A stretch of 51,541 bases of DNA from Rhodospirillaceae bacterium (GTDB lineage Bacteria > Pseudomonadota > Alphaproteobacteria > Dongiales > Dongiaceae). Under the pieces are notes generated by a model. That model did no database searches. It was not told the origin of the DNA and saw only the letters and a program-made list of their open reading frames with translations. Location: assembly GCA_008012315.1 (NCBI GenBank), contig SSEL01000051.1, forward strand, positions 1-51,541, written 5' to 3'. The translations under genes and the position numbers were made by a program. Below are positions 16,466 through 25,628 of this stretch, piece by piece; the first letter of the stretch is position 1; every line of letters begins with the position of its first letter.

Positions 16466-17626
16466 ATGCTCCATTTCGACCGATCCGAATTTGACCGCCG
16501 CATGAAAGCCGCGCGTGCGCTCATGCGCAAAGAGAAGCTGGATGCGCTGCTGCTCTTTGCCCAGGAGAGCCATTTCTACCTGACCGGTTTCGACACTTCC
16601 GGCTTTGTATTCTTTCAATGCGCCTTGCTGACGCCCGATGAAAATACGCCGCCGGTATTGCTGACGCGGCGCCCGGATCTGGAGCAAGCTCGACGGACCT
16701 CGACTTTCACCGATATACGGCTGTGGTATGACCGCCCCGGCATGGATCCTTCGCGTGAACTGCTGGAGATCCTTGAGGAGAAAAAGCTCAAAGGCGCCCG
16801 CATCGGCATTGAAATGCGGACTTTCGGCTTGACCGCCGACAATTATGCGCTGATCGCGGCGCGGCTCGTGGGCTGGTGTGAATTCGTCGATGCCTCCTGG
16901 TTGGTGCGCAGCCTCCGCGTGATCAAGAGCCCGGCAGAAATAGAATATGTTCGCCAGGCGGCCGAACTGGCGGATCAGTCGCTCGAGGCGATGATCGATG
17001 CCGCCGGCCCCGGGGTCTTTGAAGGCAAGGTGGCCGCCGCAGGCGCCGTGCCGATTCTGGCCGGCGGGGGCGATCCGGCACCTTCCGGTCCGGTGCTCGG
17101 CTCAGGGGATCGCGCGCTTCTGATACGCTCGGCCACCGGCTATCGAACGATGGATGCGGTCGATCAGCTGACAATCGAACATGCAGCCAGCTACCGTCAC
17201 TATTGCGCCTGTCTGATGCGCACCATTGCGATCGGTACGGCCAGCGCGAAGCATGAACAGATGTTCGATGTGACGCTGGAGGCGATCACCGCCATGACCG
17301 ATGCAGCACGCTCGGGTGCCTCGATCGGAGGCATTGACGATGCGCATCGCGCGGTTTTTGACCGCCGCGGCTATGGTCATGCGCGGATGTCGGCTTGCGG
17401 CTATTCGCTGGGCGCGACCTACCGGCCGAGCTGGATGGATGTGCCGCCAATGATCTATTCCGGGAATGAAATGATCATCGAACCGGGGATGACGCTGTTC
17501 CTCCATGCGATCTTGATCGATGCCGAGGCTAACCTGGCAATGTCGCTCGGCTATACGATTCTGACACGCGACGGTGCACCGGAGGTCCTCAGCCGTATCA
17601 AGCCGGAATTTGTCGTGAAAGGTTGA
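16466..17626 (+). CDS. M24 (pita-bread) hydrolase, ectoine hydrolase DoeA-like, metal ligands missing
   Basis: A 386-residue two-domain protein: an N-terminal creatinase-type domain (about 1-130) and a C-terminal pita-bread domain. Of the five metal ligands of methionine/proline aminopeptidases only the EPGM glutamate is evident. The Asp of IDxG is Glu (LTIEHA), the Asp of DxTRT is Cys (CACLMRT), and the His of HxxG is lost (SACGYSLG). This is how the non-metal members creatinase and ectoine hydrolase look, and the segments YRHYCACLMRT and IEPGMTLFLHAI resemble DoeA. It therefore probably hydrolyses a C-N bond in a cyclic amidine or guanidino compound and is unlikely to be a peptidase. It starts 16 bases after the permease, inside the transporter operon. 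Ectoine itself is uncertain, as the other doe genes are absent. Confidence 0.78.
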   Translation: MLHFDRSEFDRRMKAARALMRKEKLDALLLFAQESHFYLTGFDTSGFVFFQCALLTPDENTPPVLLTRRPDLEQARRTSTFTDIRLWYDRPGMDPSRELLEILEEKKLKGARIGIEMRTFGLTADNYALIAARLVGWCEFVDASWLVRSLRVIKSPAEIEYVRQAAELADQSLEAMIDAAGPGVFEGKVAAAGAVPILAGGGDPAPSGPVLGSGDRALLIRSATGYRTMDAVDQLTIEHAASYRHYCACLMRTIAIGTASAKHEQMFDVTLEAITAMTDAARSGASIGGIDDAHRAVFDRRGYGHARMSACGYSLGATYRPSWMDVPPMIYSGNEMIIEPGMTLFLHAILIDAEANLAMSLGYTILTRDGAPEVLSRIKPEFVVKG

Positions 17627-17645
17627 TGCGAAGGCAGGTGCCGTC

Positions 17646-18953
17646 GTGGACAACGCTATCTTTGCCCCGGATTTCCGTCCTGCGCCCTATTGGTGGGACG
17701 CCGCTCCGCCGGAACCCCCCGTGGACGATCCGCTGCCCGGCCGGGTCGATGTCTGCATCGTCGGTGGCGGCTATACCGGATTGAGCTGTGCCCTCGAACT
17801 GGCCCGCAATAGCGTGCGCTGCCTGGTGGTCGATGAAAATTGCATCGGCTGGGGCGCCAGTTCACGCAATGGCGGGCTGGTTGTCGGCGGGCTCAAGATC
17901 GCAAACAGTCCGCAGGCGGCGCAATTGCCCGGTGAGGACCGGAACCGGCTGGTTGCTGAAGCGATAGGCACCTTCCGCTTTGTCTGCGACCTGATTGCGC
18001 GCGAGAGCATCGACTGCGATCTCGCCGTCACGGGGCGCCTCTCCTGTGCATGGTCGAAAGGTGATTACGACAAGCTCGCCGCGTCGGTCGACGACGTGGC
18101 GCGGCTCACCGGGGCGGGGGCTTGGATGGTCCCGCCTGAGCGGCAGCATGAAGAGATCGGCAGCGATCGTTATTGCGGCGGGCAGGTTGCCGAGAGCGCG
18201 GGCACGCTGCATCCGGCGAAATATGTCCGAGGCCTCGCGCAGGCAGCAATGCGTGCGGGTGCGCAATTGACCGGCGGCTGCAAGATGACGTCCCTGCGCC
18301 GCGAGAAGACGGGCTGGGTCATCTCGACGACCCGAGGTGCCATTGCCGCGACAAATGTCATGCTGGCGACCAATGCCTATACCGGCCCTGAAGCCCCCTG
18401 GTTTCGCCGCCGGCTCGTCCCCGTCGCCAGTTTCATGATCGCGACCGAGGAACTGCCGGAGGACCTCATTCGGGAGATTGCGCCGAAGGCACGTGCCATG
18501 GCCGATACCCGCAGGGTCCTCAGCTATTTTCGCCTCTCTCCCGATCATCGCCGCGTGTTGTGGGGCGGGCGTGTCGGTACCCGCGACATGGATGCGCGCG
18601 AGAGTGCGCGGCGGCTGCACCGGGTGATGACGCAGGTCTGGCCACAATTGGCGAAGACGAAGGTGACGCATTCGTGGAATGGCAATGTCGCATTCACCTT
18701 CGACTTCCTCCCCCATCTCGGGACGCATGACGGCGTCTCTTACGCACTTGGCTGTCAAGGCAATGGCGTGGCCATGCAAAGCTGGCTCGGCTTTCAGTCG
18801 GCCCGGGCAATGATCTCTGCGCAACCAACCGACAGCATGTTTGCGCGTTTCCCCTTCACAACGAAGCCGCTTTATGCCGGCGATCCCTGGGTTCTGCCAG
18901 CCGTTCTTGCCTGGTATCACCTCCGCGATTGGATCGACCGGGCCAAAGGATAG
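17646..18953 (+). CDS. FAD-dependent amine/amino-acid oxidoreductase (DAO family)
   Basis: A 435-residue flavoprotein starting at GTG 17646. The dinucleotide-binding signature VDVCIVGGGYTGLSCALEL lies at about residues 34-52, followed by GWGASSRNGG, typical of the DAO family near the flavin. The C-terminus has GCQGNGVAMQSWLG, the second FAD contact. The overall layout resembles gamma-glutamylputrescine oxidoreductase (PuuB/OrdL) and sarcosine-type oxidases, which oxidise secondary or primary amines to imines with O2 as acceptor. It sits between an M24 and an M20 hydrolase in an amine-transport operon, so the likely substrate is an N-substituted amino acid or diamine released by them. There is no signal peptide. 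Confidence 0.85.
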   Translation: MDNAIFAPDFRPAPYWWDAAPPEPPVDDPLPGRVDVCIVGGGYTGLSCALELARNSVRCLVVDENCIGWGASSRNGGLVVGGLKIANSPQAAQLPGEDRNRLVAEAIGTFRFVCDLIARESIDCDLAVTGRLSCAWSKGDYDKLAASVDDVARLTGAGAWMVPPERQHEEIGSDRYCGGQVAESAGTLHPAKYVRGLAQAAMRAGAQLTGGCKMTSLRREKTGWVISTTRGAIAATNVMLATNAYTGPEAPWFRRRLVPVASFMIATEELPEDLIREIAPKARAMADTRRVLSYFRLSPDHRRVLWGGRVGTRDMDARESARRLHRVMTQVWPQLAKTKVTHSWNGNVAFTFDFLPHLGTHDGVSYALGCQGNGVAMQSWLGFQSARAMISAQPTDSMFARFPFTTKPLYAGDPWVLPAVLAWYHLRDWIDRAKG

Positions 18954-18962
18954 GAGGCAATC

Positions 18963-20216
18963 ATGACCACCACCCGCGACCAGTTGCTCGCATGGCTCGA
19001 TACCGAGCGCGAAAATATCATCGCCTTGCTGATGGATTTTCTGCGCGCGCGTAGCCCCAATCCGCCCGGTGATACCCGTGACGCGGCGAAAGTCATCGGC
19101 AATTACCTGGACAGCCACGGGCTTTCCTACCGTACCATCTCGCCCCATCCCGAGATGCCCAATATCGTTGCCGCTTTCGATGCCGCCAAGCCGGGCCGCC
19201 ATCTCGTGCTGAACGGCCATATCGATGTTTTCCCGGTGCCTGAGGATCATCATGGCTGGACCTCGGATCCGTGGCAGCCGGAGATGCGCGACGGCAAGAT
19301 CTATGCACGCGGCGCAGCCGACATGAAGACCGGCACGACCTCCTCCATCGTGACATATGTGGCGCTGAGCAAACTGCGCGAGGCCCTGTTCGGCAAGCTC
19401 ACCTTGACCTGCGTCTCCGACGAGGAGACCTTCGGTCCATGGGGTGCGCGCTATCTGGTCGAACACCATCCCGAAGTTCTGGGCGATTGCATGCTGAACG
19501 GCGAGCCGAGCGGGCCGGAATCGATTCGCTTCGGCGAGCGGGGTCCACTGTGGCTTGAATTCGAGGTGCGGACGGCGGGAGCGCATGGCGCCTATGTCCA
19601 CGCGACCGAGAGCGCCACGAAGATTGCCATGGCGATCGCCCAGGATCTGGAAGCACTGACCGAGCTCACCGGCAAAGTCTCGGGCAATCTGCAAAGCTAT
19701 ATCGATGCGGGGCGCCCGACGATGGACCGGATGATGGGCGCAGGTGCGGGGGATATCGTCTCGCAGGTCACGCTCAATATCGGCAAGATCGAGGGCGGGG
19801 AGAAGGTCAATATGATCCCCTCGCATTGCCGCTTCACCGCCGATTTTCGTCTGCCGGTCGGGATGGGCAAGGAGCATCTCTTGCCGAAGGTCGCCGAAAT
19901 CCTTGCGCGCTATCCGCAGGCGACCTGGCGCGAGATTGGCGGGGCCGAGCCTTCCTGGTGCGCCCCGGACCATGAAATGGTCGGCATTATCCAGAAGAAT
20001 GTCGAAGCCTTCGGCCGGCCGCGCCCGGTTCCCATTGTCAGCATCGGCGGCACCGATGCGCGGCTATGGCGCTATGCCAATGTGCCCGCTTATGTCTACG
20101 GTCCCTATCCCTATGGCATGGGCTCGCACGACGAGCATGTGGCAATCGAGGAATTCCTCCATGTCGTGCGCACGCATGTCCTTTCGGCGCATGACTATCT
20201 GTCGCGGGGGCGCTGA
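18963..20216 (+). CDS. M20 family metallohydrolase (ArgE/DapE/succinyl-diaminopimelate type)
   Basis: A 417-residue di-zinc hydrolase. First ligand motif is NGHIDVFPV, the bridging Asp lies in RGAADMKTG, the catalytic Glu pair in SDEET, and the last His in MGSHDEHV near the C-terminus. The dimerisation domain occupies about residues 190-310 (RTAGAHGAYVH). These enzymes cleave N-acyl or peptide-like amides of amino acids. AGGAGGC precedes the ATG, 9 bases after the oxidase. It is the last gene of the operon; 152 bases then separate it from a convergent LysR gene, with no clear terminator seen. Confidence 0.88.
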   Translation: MTTTRDQLLAWLDTERENIIALLMDFLRARSPNPPGDTRDAAKVIGNYLDSHGLSYRTISPHPEMPNIVAAFDAAKPGRHLVLNGHIDVFPVPEDHHGWTSDPWQPEMRDGKIYARGAADMKTGTTSSIVTYVALSKLREALFGKLTLTCVSDEETFGPWGARYLVEHHPEVLGDCMLNGEPSGPESIRFGERGPLWLEFEVRTAGAHGAYVHATESATKIAMAIAQDLEALTELTGKVSGNLQSYIDAGRPTMDRMMGAGAGDIVSQVTLNIGKIEGGEKVNMIPSHCRFTADFRLPVGMGKEHLLPKVAEILARYPQATWREIGGAEPSWCAPDHEMVGIIQKNVEAFGRPRPVPIVSIGGTDARLWRYANVPAYVYGPYPYGMGSHDEHVAIEEFLHVVRTHVLSAHDYLSRGR

Positions 20217-20368
20217 GGTTCTGCGCGACTGGAAGGCGGATGTCCGGAGAGTGTGGCATCTCCAGGCGATTGTCTCCCGGTCGCGAAACCACAGAAGCCT
20301 TCTGGGACCGCCTCGCCGATCGCTGCGGCGCAGGACAGATAGCGCACCGGGCCAATCAAGTTTGCCGA

Positions 20369-21289
20369 TCAAATTTCCTGCTCGATCCGGGCGTCCTCGA
20401 GCGCGGTGCGGAAGTCTTCCAGGAAATAGTCCATGACAGGTGAGCCACTGAAGCCTTTGCGGGTGGCGATGTAATAAGCCGCGCTCCAGCCAAGAACCTG
20501 GGGCAGCAGCGACTTCAGCTCGCCTGTCGCGACCCAGCTATCGCCGAAATGCTTGGGCAGGAAGCCAATGTAAGTGCCGGTGCGGATCAGGAACGCCTTT
20601 GCCAGCACGTCATTCACTGTGGCGGAAGCGGTCTCAACCATCAGCCGTGGCAGCTCCGTTTGCATCCACATGCTGCGGGAGACGACGCGGTAATGCGAGA
20701 GGTTCTGGATGCTGATCGATTGCGCTTCCTCGTGAAACAGCGGATGGCGCGAACCGCAATAAAGCTCCTGCTTTTCCGAATAGACATAGTCGTAATTGAT
20801 GCCGCTGATCTTGCGCGGGAAACAGCCGATCACCGCATGCAGCTGTCCTTCCAGTAGCAGCTTCTCCATGGTTTGCAGTTCTTCGACCCGCACGGTGACC
20901 CGGGCGTCGTTGTCGCGCTGGTTGAAGCGCCAGATCGCCTCGTGCACCGGGGAGAGCGGATTGGTGATCGCGGAATCGAGCAGGCCGAGATTGAGCGAGC
21001 CGCTGAGCTGGCCACGGATGCTTGCCATCTCGCCGGTGAAATCGCCGATCGCCGAGAAGATCCGGCGCGCCGCCTCATAGACCTGCGCGCCGGTATCGGT
21101 CAGCTGGAAGCCGATCCGGCCGCGCTGGCAGAGCCGCGTGTCGAGACGCTGTTCCAATTCGGACATGTGATTGCTGATAGTGGAGGCGCCGATATTCATC
21201 TCCGCCTGTGCCCCGCCATAGCCGCCACTTTCGACGACCGTCATGAAGACCTTGAGAAGCCGCAGATCCCGCTCGTTGAAAGTAAACAT
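20369..21289 (-). CDS. LysR-type regulator
   Basis: A 306-residue protein with an N-terminal winged helix-turn-helix (LKVFMTVVESGGYGGAQAEM, then ASTISNHMSELEQRL) and an effector-binding domain. The start MFTFNERDLRLLKVF is typical of a CbbR/LysR-type sequence. It is transcribed divergently from the second amine ABC transporter and creatininase operon across a 287-base AT-rich gap, which is the classic LysR layout. It probably activates that operon in response to its substrate. Confidence 0.88.
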   Translation of the reverse strand: MFTFNERDLRLLKVFMTVVESGGYGGAQAEMNIGASTISNHMSELEQRLDTRLCQRGRIGFQLTDTGAQVYEAARRIFSAIGDFTGEMASIRGQLSGSLNLGLLDSAITNPLSPVHEAIWRFNQRDNDARVTVRVEELQTMEKLLLEGQLHAVIGCFPRKISGINYDYVYSEKQELYCGSRHPLFHEEAQSISIQNLSHYRVVSRSMWMQTELPRLMVETASATVNDVLAKAFLIRTGTYIGFLPKHFGDSWVATGELKSLLPQVLGWSAAYYIATRKGFSGSPVMDYFLEDFRTALEDARIEQEI

Positions 21290-21314
21290 AGCGTATCCAA
21301 AAATGAGTGGTGAT

Positions 21315-21420
21315 ACTTCACGAAATGGAATGTACGCGAAGTGGCATTCCTAGGCCAGCGACTATCTTAGTTGTCTCAAAAATAAGAAAATACCTCACAA
21401 ATGGACGATATTGTCTCAAA
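21315..21420. promoter_or_regulatory. LysR/transporter divergent control region
   Basis: The AT-rich gap 21290-21576 holds an interrupted dyad, ACTTCACG (21315-21322) with CGCGAAGT (21335-21342). It also holds an inverted pair GGAATG (21327-21332) and CATTCC (21345-21350), and two copies of TTGTCTCAAA (21371-21380 and 21411-21420) 40 bp apart. These are candidate sites for the adjacent LysR protein and the promoters. Composition is clearly more AT-rich than the surrounding genes. No -35/-10 pair stands out. Confidence 0.4.
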
Positions 21421-21576
21421 GTTTCCGCAATGCTGCATTGGACACATTCTTCACGTTATGACCAAGTAAAGTTCCAAACATCGGCATACATAAAAGTTTG
21501 ATTCCATGAAATGTAAGGAATGCCAGCGGAAATGCCGGCCAAGATTCGCCAGCCAATATTCGACAGGGAGGCTTCA

Positions 21577-22707
21577 ATGAATATTACCGGTCCTAGGGGA
21601 AGGTCCTTCATCACGCGGCGGCGCCTTATGCAGGGCGGTGCGGCGGCGTTCGGTCTGGCGGCAACCAGCCGGGCCTGGGCGCAATCCGATGACAAGGTGG
21701 TCAGCCTCTTGAGCTGGCCGGGTCATGGCGCGCAGGACGTGATCGGCGATTTCGCGAAGTCGACCGGCCTCAAGGTCCAAGCCAAAGAATATACCGGTGG
21801 CGAAGAGATGATGGCGCTGTTGCAATCCTCTCCGCCCGGCACCTATGACGTGGTGCTGAGCGATGCCGAATATGTCAGCCAGCTTCAGGCGGCGGGCCTG
21901 ATCGACGAGCTGAATCCGAGCGACTACCCGCTCGACGATTACTGGCCGCAGTTCCAGCAATTCCCGGCCAACTTCGTGGACGGCAAACTCCACGGAATCA
22001 TGGTGAGTTTCGGCTTCCTCGGCCTTGTCTACAACAGCGCTGTGCTGTCGCGCGAAGAGGTCGAGAGTTACGCGATCCTCAGTTCGGAGAAGGTGAAGGG
22101 CAAGGTCGGCATGTATGACTGGTATCTGCCGAACATGATGTGCCTCAGCCTCGCCGAGGGCAACCGGCCGCCCCATGATATCGATGCGGCGAAATTCGAC
22201 ACATTGAAGAAGGGGTTGTTTGATCTGGCGCCGCAGATGTCAGGCATCGGCGCCTGGTCGTCGGTCTTCTCGCAACTGACCAACAAGGAGTCGCTGGTCA
22301 TGCCCGGCGTCGGCGCCTGGGCGGCGTTGCTGCTGGAGCAAGGCGGCGTGCCGATCAAGTCGATCGTGCCCAAGGAAGGCGGTCTGCAGTGGACGGAGAT
22401 GCTGACCATTGCTGCCAGCTCAAAGCGGAAAGACGCGGCGGTGCGGCTTGTCCAGTATCTGACCTCGCCCGAAGGCCAGATACGTGAGGCCACCAAATCG
22501 GCCTATTGGGCTTCCATGCCGAACAAGAAGGCCTGGGCCCTCCTCAACGAGAAGAACCCGAAAGCGGCTGAGCGCCTGGAGCACCAGCTCGACAAGCGCA
22601 ATGTCATGGACGAATACAAGGATGGCAAGATCTTCGTCCGCGACGTGCCGAAGCAGCAGCCCATCGAAGACTGGAACGAGGCCTGGACCGAGTTCAAGAA
22701 CATGTAA
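21577..22707 (+). CDS. ABC transporter substrate-binding protein, polyamine type, Tat-exported
   Basis: The ATG at 21577, with GGGAGG six bases ahead, gives 376 residues. The N-terminus has a twin-arginine signal (TRRRLMQGGAAAFGLAA, cleavage near AWA), so the protein folds before export. The mature domain (VVSLLSWPGHGAQDVIGDF) belongs to the PotD/family-1 solute-binding group. It is followed by two permeases, an ATPase and a creatininase, so its ligand may be creatinine or a similar cyclic or N-methylated amide; this is inference from context. A strong hairpin follows the gene. Confidence 0.85.
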   Translation: MNITGPRGRSFITRRRLMQGGAAAFGLAATSRAWAQSDDKVVSLLSWPGHGAQDVIGDFAKSTGLKVQAKEYTGGEEMMALLQSSPPGTYDVVLSDAEYVSQLQAAGLIDELNPSDYPLDDYWPQFQQFPANFVDGKLHGIMVSFGFLGLVYNSAVLSREEVESYAILSSEKVKGKVGMYDWYLPNMMCLSLAEGNRPPHDIDAAKFDTLKKGLFDLAPQMSGIGAWSSVFSQLTNKESLVMPGVGAWAALLLEQGGVPIKSIVPKEGGLQWTEMLTIAASSKRKDAAVRLVQYLTSPEGQIREATKSAYWASMPNKKAWALLNEKNPKAAERLEHQLDKRNVMDEYKDGKIFVRDVPKQQPIEDWNEAWTEFKNM

Positions 22708-22752
22708 TCCCTGCGGCTGCCGGATCCACGCCGGTGGCCGCGACTGAATGGA

Positions 22753-22784
22753 ATCGATCCCGGCTTGCTTGAGCCGGGATCGAT
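22753..22784 (+). other. Intercistronic 13-bp hairpin
   Basis: ATCGATCCCGGCT (22753-22765) and AGCCGGGATCGAT (22772-22784) form a perfect stem with loop TGCTTG between the binding-protein gene and its permease. No T-run follows, so it is probably a processing or stabilising element that leaves more binding-protein mRNA than permease mRNA. The permease ribosome site starts at its foot. Confidence 0.65.
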
Positions 22785-22793
22785 GGAGCCGAA

Positions 22794-23708
22794 ATGGCAC
22801 AACACGCACAATATTCGGATAAAGAAAGCGTGCCGCCAGCGTCGCGAGGGAAGGCATCGCGACAGGAGGCGTCGCGGGTTTTCGCGCTGGCGATGGCTTT
22901 GCCGATGGCGGTCTGGCAATGCGTCTTCTTCGTCGCTGCTCTTGCCTTCCTGGCCGTCATGGCTTTCTGGTCGGTGCAGAATTTCCGCGTCGTGCCGGAC
23001 TTCACCTTCGCCAACTGGGTGAAGATGTTCTCCGCCGGCTATTTCCAGCAGACCTATCTGCGCACCTTTGGATATGGTGCCATGGCGGCGGCGATTTCGA
23101 GCGTGCTCGCTTTCCCATGCGCCTATGGCATTGCCTTCAAGCTGCCGCGTCAGGCGCAGCGCCTGGTGGTCGCCTGCCTGATCATTCCGTATTTCACCAG
23201 TTATCTGGTCCGGACCTTTGCCTGGAAGATCCTGCTGACCGATAACGGCGTCATCAACGCGGTGCTTGGCTGGGTGGGACTCGGCCCGTTCAGCATGATG
23301 TCGAACCTGTTCGCGGTGATGATCGGCTACCTCACGCTGATCTTTCCGATCGTCATTCTGCTGCAGTATTTCAGCTTGGCGAATATCGATCGCCGACTGA
23401 TCGAGGCGGCGCATAATCTTCGTTGCGGGGCGTTCAGCACGGTTTTCCGGGTCGTCATTCCCAGCGCCAAAATCGGCCTGATCCTGGCCGCGACCTTCGC
23501 CTTCATCCTGTCTTTCGGTGACTTCGTCAGCCCCAGCTTTCTCGGCAACAACAAGCCGCCGACACTCAGCATCCTGATGGTCGATGCGGTGAAGTCCGGC
23601 TCGCAATGGCCACGTGCTGCCGTGGTGGCGCTCAGCATGATCGCGACCCTGGTGGCCGTCGCTTTTCTGGCAATGAGCACCGCCTATTCGCGGGAGGGGA
23701 GGCGTTGA
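22794..23708 (+). CDS. ABC transporter permease, PotB type
   Basis: A 304-residue permease with a long charged N-terminal tail (about 28 residues) and six membrane spans. The EAA loop is EAAHNLRCGAFSTVFRVVIPSAK, slightly unusual because Gly-Ala is replaced by Arg-Cys-Gly. GGAG lies upstream within the foot of the intercistronic hairpin. Its TGA shares one base with the following ATG (TGATG). It is a component of the second amine importer. Confidence 0.88.
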   Translation: MAQHAQYSDKESVPPASRGKASRQEASRVFALAMALPMAVWQCVFFVAALAFLAVMAFWSVQNFRVVPDFTFANWVKMFSAGYFQQTYLRTFGYGAMAAAISSVLAFPCAYGIAFKLPRQAQRLVVACLIIPYFTSYLVRTFAWKILLTDNGVINAVLGWVGLGPFSMMSNLFAVMIGYLTLIFPIVILLQYFSLANIDRRLIEAAHNLRCGAFSTVFRVVIPSAKIGLILAATFAFILSFGDFVSPSFLGNNKPPTLSILMVDAVKSGSQWPRAAVVALSMIATLVAVAFLAMSTAYSREGRR

Positions 23709-24529
23709 TGCGTGCCGCCGGCCTCGTCACCTGGATCCTCCGGGCCTATGTTTGCCTAGCGCTGCTCTTCGTCTTTGCGCCGATCATCACCAGCTTCATC
23801 TATTCCTTTGACGCCTCGCGCTATGCCGCCTTTCCCTGGGGTGGCTTCAGCACCCAATGGTACGGCGAAGCATTGGCCGATCCCGCCGTGGCCAGCAGCT
23901 TCCGCAACACGGTCATCGTCGCGTTGCTGAGTGCCAGTCTCGCGACCGCGATCGGCTTTGCCGCCGCTTACACGGACTATCGCTATAAGTTCTTCGGCAA
24001 AAATGCTTATCTCGCTTTGGCACTTTTGCCACCCACCATCCCGGCGATCATTCTGGGTCTCGCGATGCTGGTGTTCCTGTCGCGGGTAAGTCTCTCAGGC
24101 GGGTTGCATTCCATCATCATTTCGCATGTCGTCTACGCGATCCCCTTTGCGATGGCGCTGGTCCGGCTGCGCCTGAGCCAGATGCCGGCCGACCTGGAGG
24201 CGGTTGCCTGGAATCTCGGCGCCGGCCAGTGGTTGACACTGCGCAGCGTCATTCTGCCCTTCACGCTGCCGGCAATCCTCGCCGCGCTGTTTCTGACCAT
24301 GGCGGTTTCCTTCGACGAATACGCAATCGCCTGGTTCGTTTCCGGTTTCAGCGAGACCCTGCCGGTTCATATTCTCATCCTGTTGCAGCGTGAGGTCAGC
24401 CCCAAGGTCAATGTCATCGGCAGTGTTGCCTTCATCATCTCCATGACACTGATCGTCGTTGCCCAGATCATCCTTTTCGCTCGCGCCCCGGCCAAGACGC
24501 GCGGGCGCTCGTTCAAGACAGGATCGTGA
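23708..24529 (+). CDS. ABC transporter permease, PotC type
   Basis: The start is ATG 23708, overlapping the upstream stop by one base, and gives 273 residues (MRAAGLVTWILRAYV). A longer frame from 23606 lies inside the previous permease. It has six spans, and the EAA loop is EAVAWNLGAGQWLTLRSVILP. The conserved SFDEYAIAWFVSG segment matches PotC-type partners. The ATPase gene follows after one base. Confidence 0.88.
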   Translation: MRAAGLVTWILRAYVCLALLFVFAPIITSFIYSFDASRYAAFPWGGFSTQWYGEALADPAVASSFRNTVIVALLSASLATAIGFAAAYTDYRYKFFGKNAYLALALLPPTIPAIILGLAMLVFLSRVSLSGGLHSIIISHVVYAIPFAMALVRLRLSQMPADLEAVAWNLGAGQWLTLRSVILPFTLPAILAALFLTMAVSFDEYAIAWFVSGFSETLPVHILILLQREVSPKVNVIGSVAFIISMTLIVVAQIILFARAPAKTRGRSFKTGS

Positions 24530-24530
24530 T

Positions 24531-25619
24531 GTGACTGAACCCCTTCTGGCGCTCGATCGCGTCACCAAGCTCTATGGCGATCAGATCGCCGTGCATCCCC
24601 TCGACCTGCAGATCGAGGCGGGTGAGTTCATCGCCATCATGGGCCCTTCCGGCTGTGGCAAGACGACGACCCTGCGCATGATCGCCGGGCTGGAGAAACC
24701 GAGCGGCGGGGAGATCCGCTTGCGCGGTGCGCGCATCAACGACAAGGCGCCGTGGGATCGCGACACGCCGCTGGTCTGGCAGAGCCTGGCGCTGTTCCCG
24801 TTCCTGAGCGTTGTCAAGAACGTCGAGTTCGGCCTGAAGGCGCGCGGCGTCGAGGCCAAGGAACGGCACAAAAGATCGATGAAATGGCTCGAGCGGATGG
24901 GCATCGCGCAATACCACAGCCGCCCGGTCGATGCCCTTTCGGGCGGCGAGCGCCAGCGCGTCGCCTTGGCCCGCGCCCTGGTGACCGAGCCCGAGATATT
25001 GCTGCTCGACGAACCGCTCTCCGCACTGGATGCCTATCTCGTCGTGCGCATGCAGGCGGAACTGAAGGAGCTGCAACGGCAGCTCGGCATCACTTTCTGC
25101 TATGTGACCCACTCGCAGTCCGAGGCCTTCGCCATGGCCGACCGCGTGGTGATCATGAGTCAAGGCCGAATTCAGCAGGTCGGTCGGCCGCGCGAAATCT
25201 ACCGCGCCCCGGCCAATCGCTTCGTTGCCAGCTTCATCGGGGCCAACAACATGATAACCGGCTGCGTCCGGGACGTCGGGGACAACAAGGCGGCAATCGA
25301 AACCCCGTTTGGCGTTTTCCAGGTCAACCGCTCTCCAGGTCAAACCGTCCGCGCCGGCGATGCCGTCACCCTGGTGATCAGCGCCGATCGCCTGAGCATC
25401 GGCCAGGACGATGTGAGCGGGCCGAATTGCCTTCGGGGAACGGTGATCGGCGAGGAATTCGTCGGCGCCGTCATGACCCTTCACATCGATCTGGGCGCGG
25501 ATACGGTCTTCCGCCTGCAGCTTCAGCAGCATGCACTCGAGCAGCTCGACATAGCGCAGGGGCAGCAGGTGGTGATCGGCTGGAAACCTGAACACGCAGT
25601 TCTATTACCCGAATCCTGA
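24531..25619 (+). CDS. ABC transporter ATP-binding protein, PotA type
   Basis: The GTG at 24531, one base after the permease stop, gives 362 residues starting MTEPLLALDRVTKLYG; upstream in-frame sequence overlaps the permease and is not used. Walker A is GPSGCGKT, signature LSGGE, Walker B LLLDEP followed by LSALDAYL, and switch His in VTHS. The usual Asp after His is Ser here (THS for THD), a tolerated variant. A TOBE-like C-terminal domain follows. The creatininase starts 9 bases downstream, so import and hydrolysis are transcribed together. Confidence 0.9.
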   Translation: MTEPLLALDRVTKLYGDQIAVHPLDLQIEAGEFIAIMGPSGCGKTTTLRMIAGLEKPSGGEIRLRGARINDKAPWDRDTPLVWQSLALFPFLSVVKNVEFGLKARGVEAKERHKRSMKWLERMGIAQYHSRPVDALSGGERQRVALARALVTEPEILLLDEPLSALDAYLVVRMQAELKELQRQLGITFCYVTHSQSEAFAMADRVVIMSQGRIQQVGRPREIYRAPANRFVASFIGANNMITGCVRDVGDNKAAIETPFGVFQVNRSPGQTVRAGDAVTLVISADRLSIGQDDVSGPNCLRGTVIGEEFVGAVMTLHIDLGADTVFRLQLQQHALEQLDIAQGQQVVIGWKPEHAVLLPES

Positions 25620-25628
25620 GGAGTTGTT

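Noticed and set aside
16466..17626. Calling the M24 protein creatinase because a creatininase lies nearby
   Set aside because: Recognisable segments resemble ectoine hydrolase more than creatinase, and it is in a different operon from the creatininase.
17862..19973. 703-residue open frame on the minus strand
   Set aside because: It spans two well-supported plus-strand genes (DAO oxidase and M20 hydrolase) and has no recognisable domain; typical GC-rich antisense frame.
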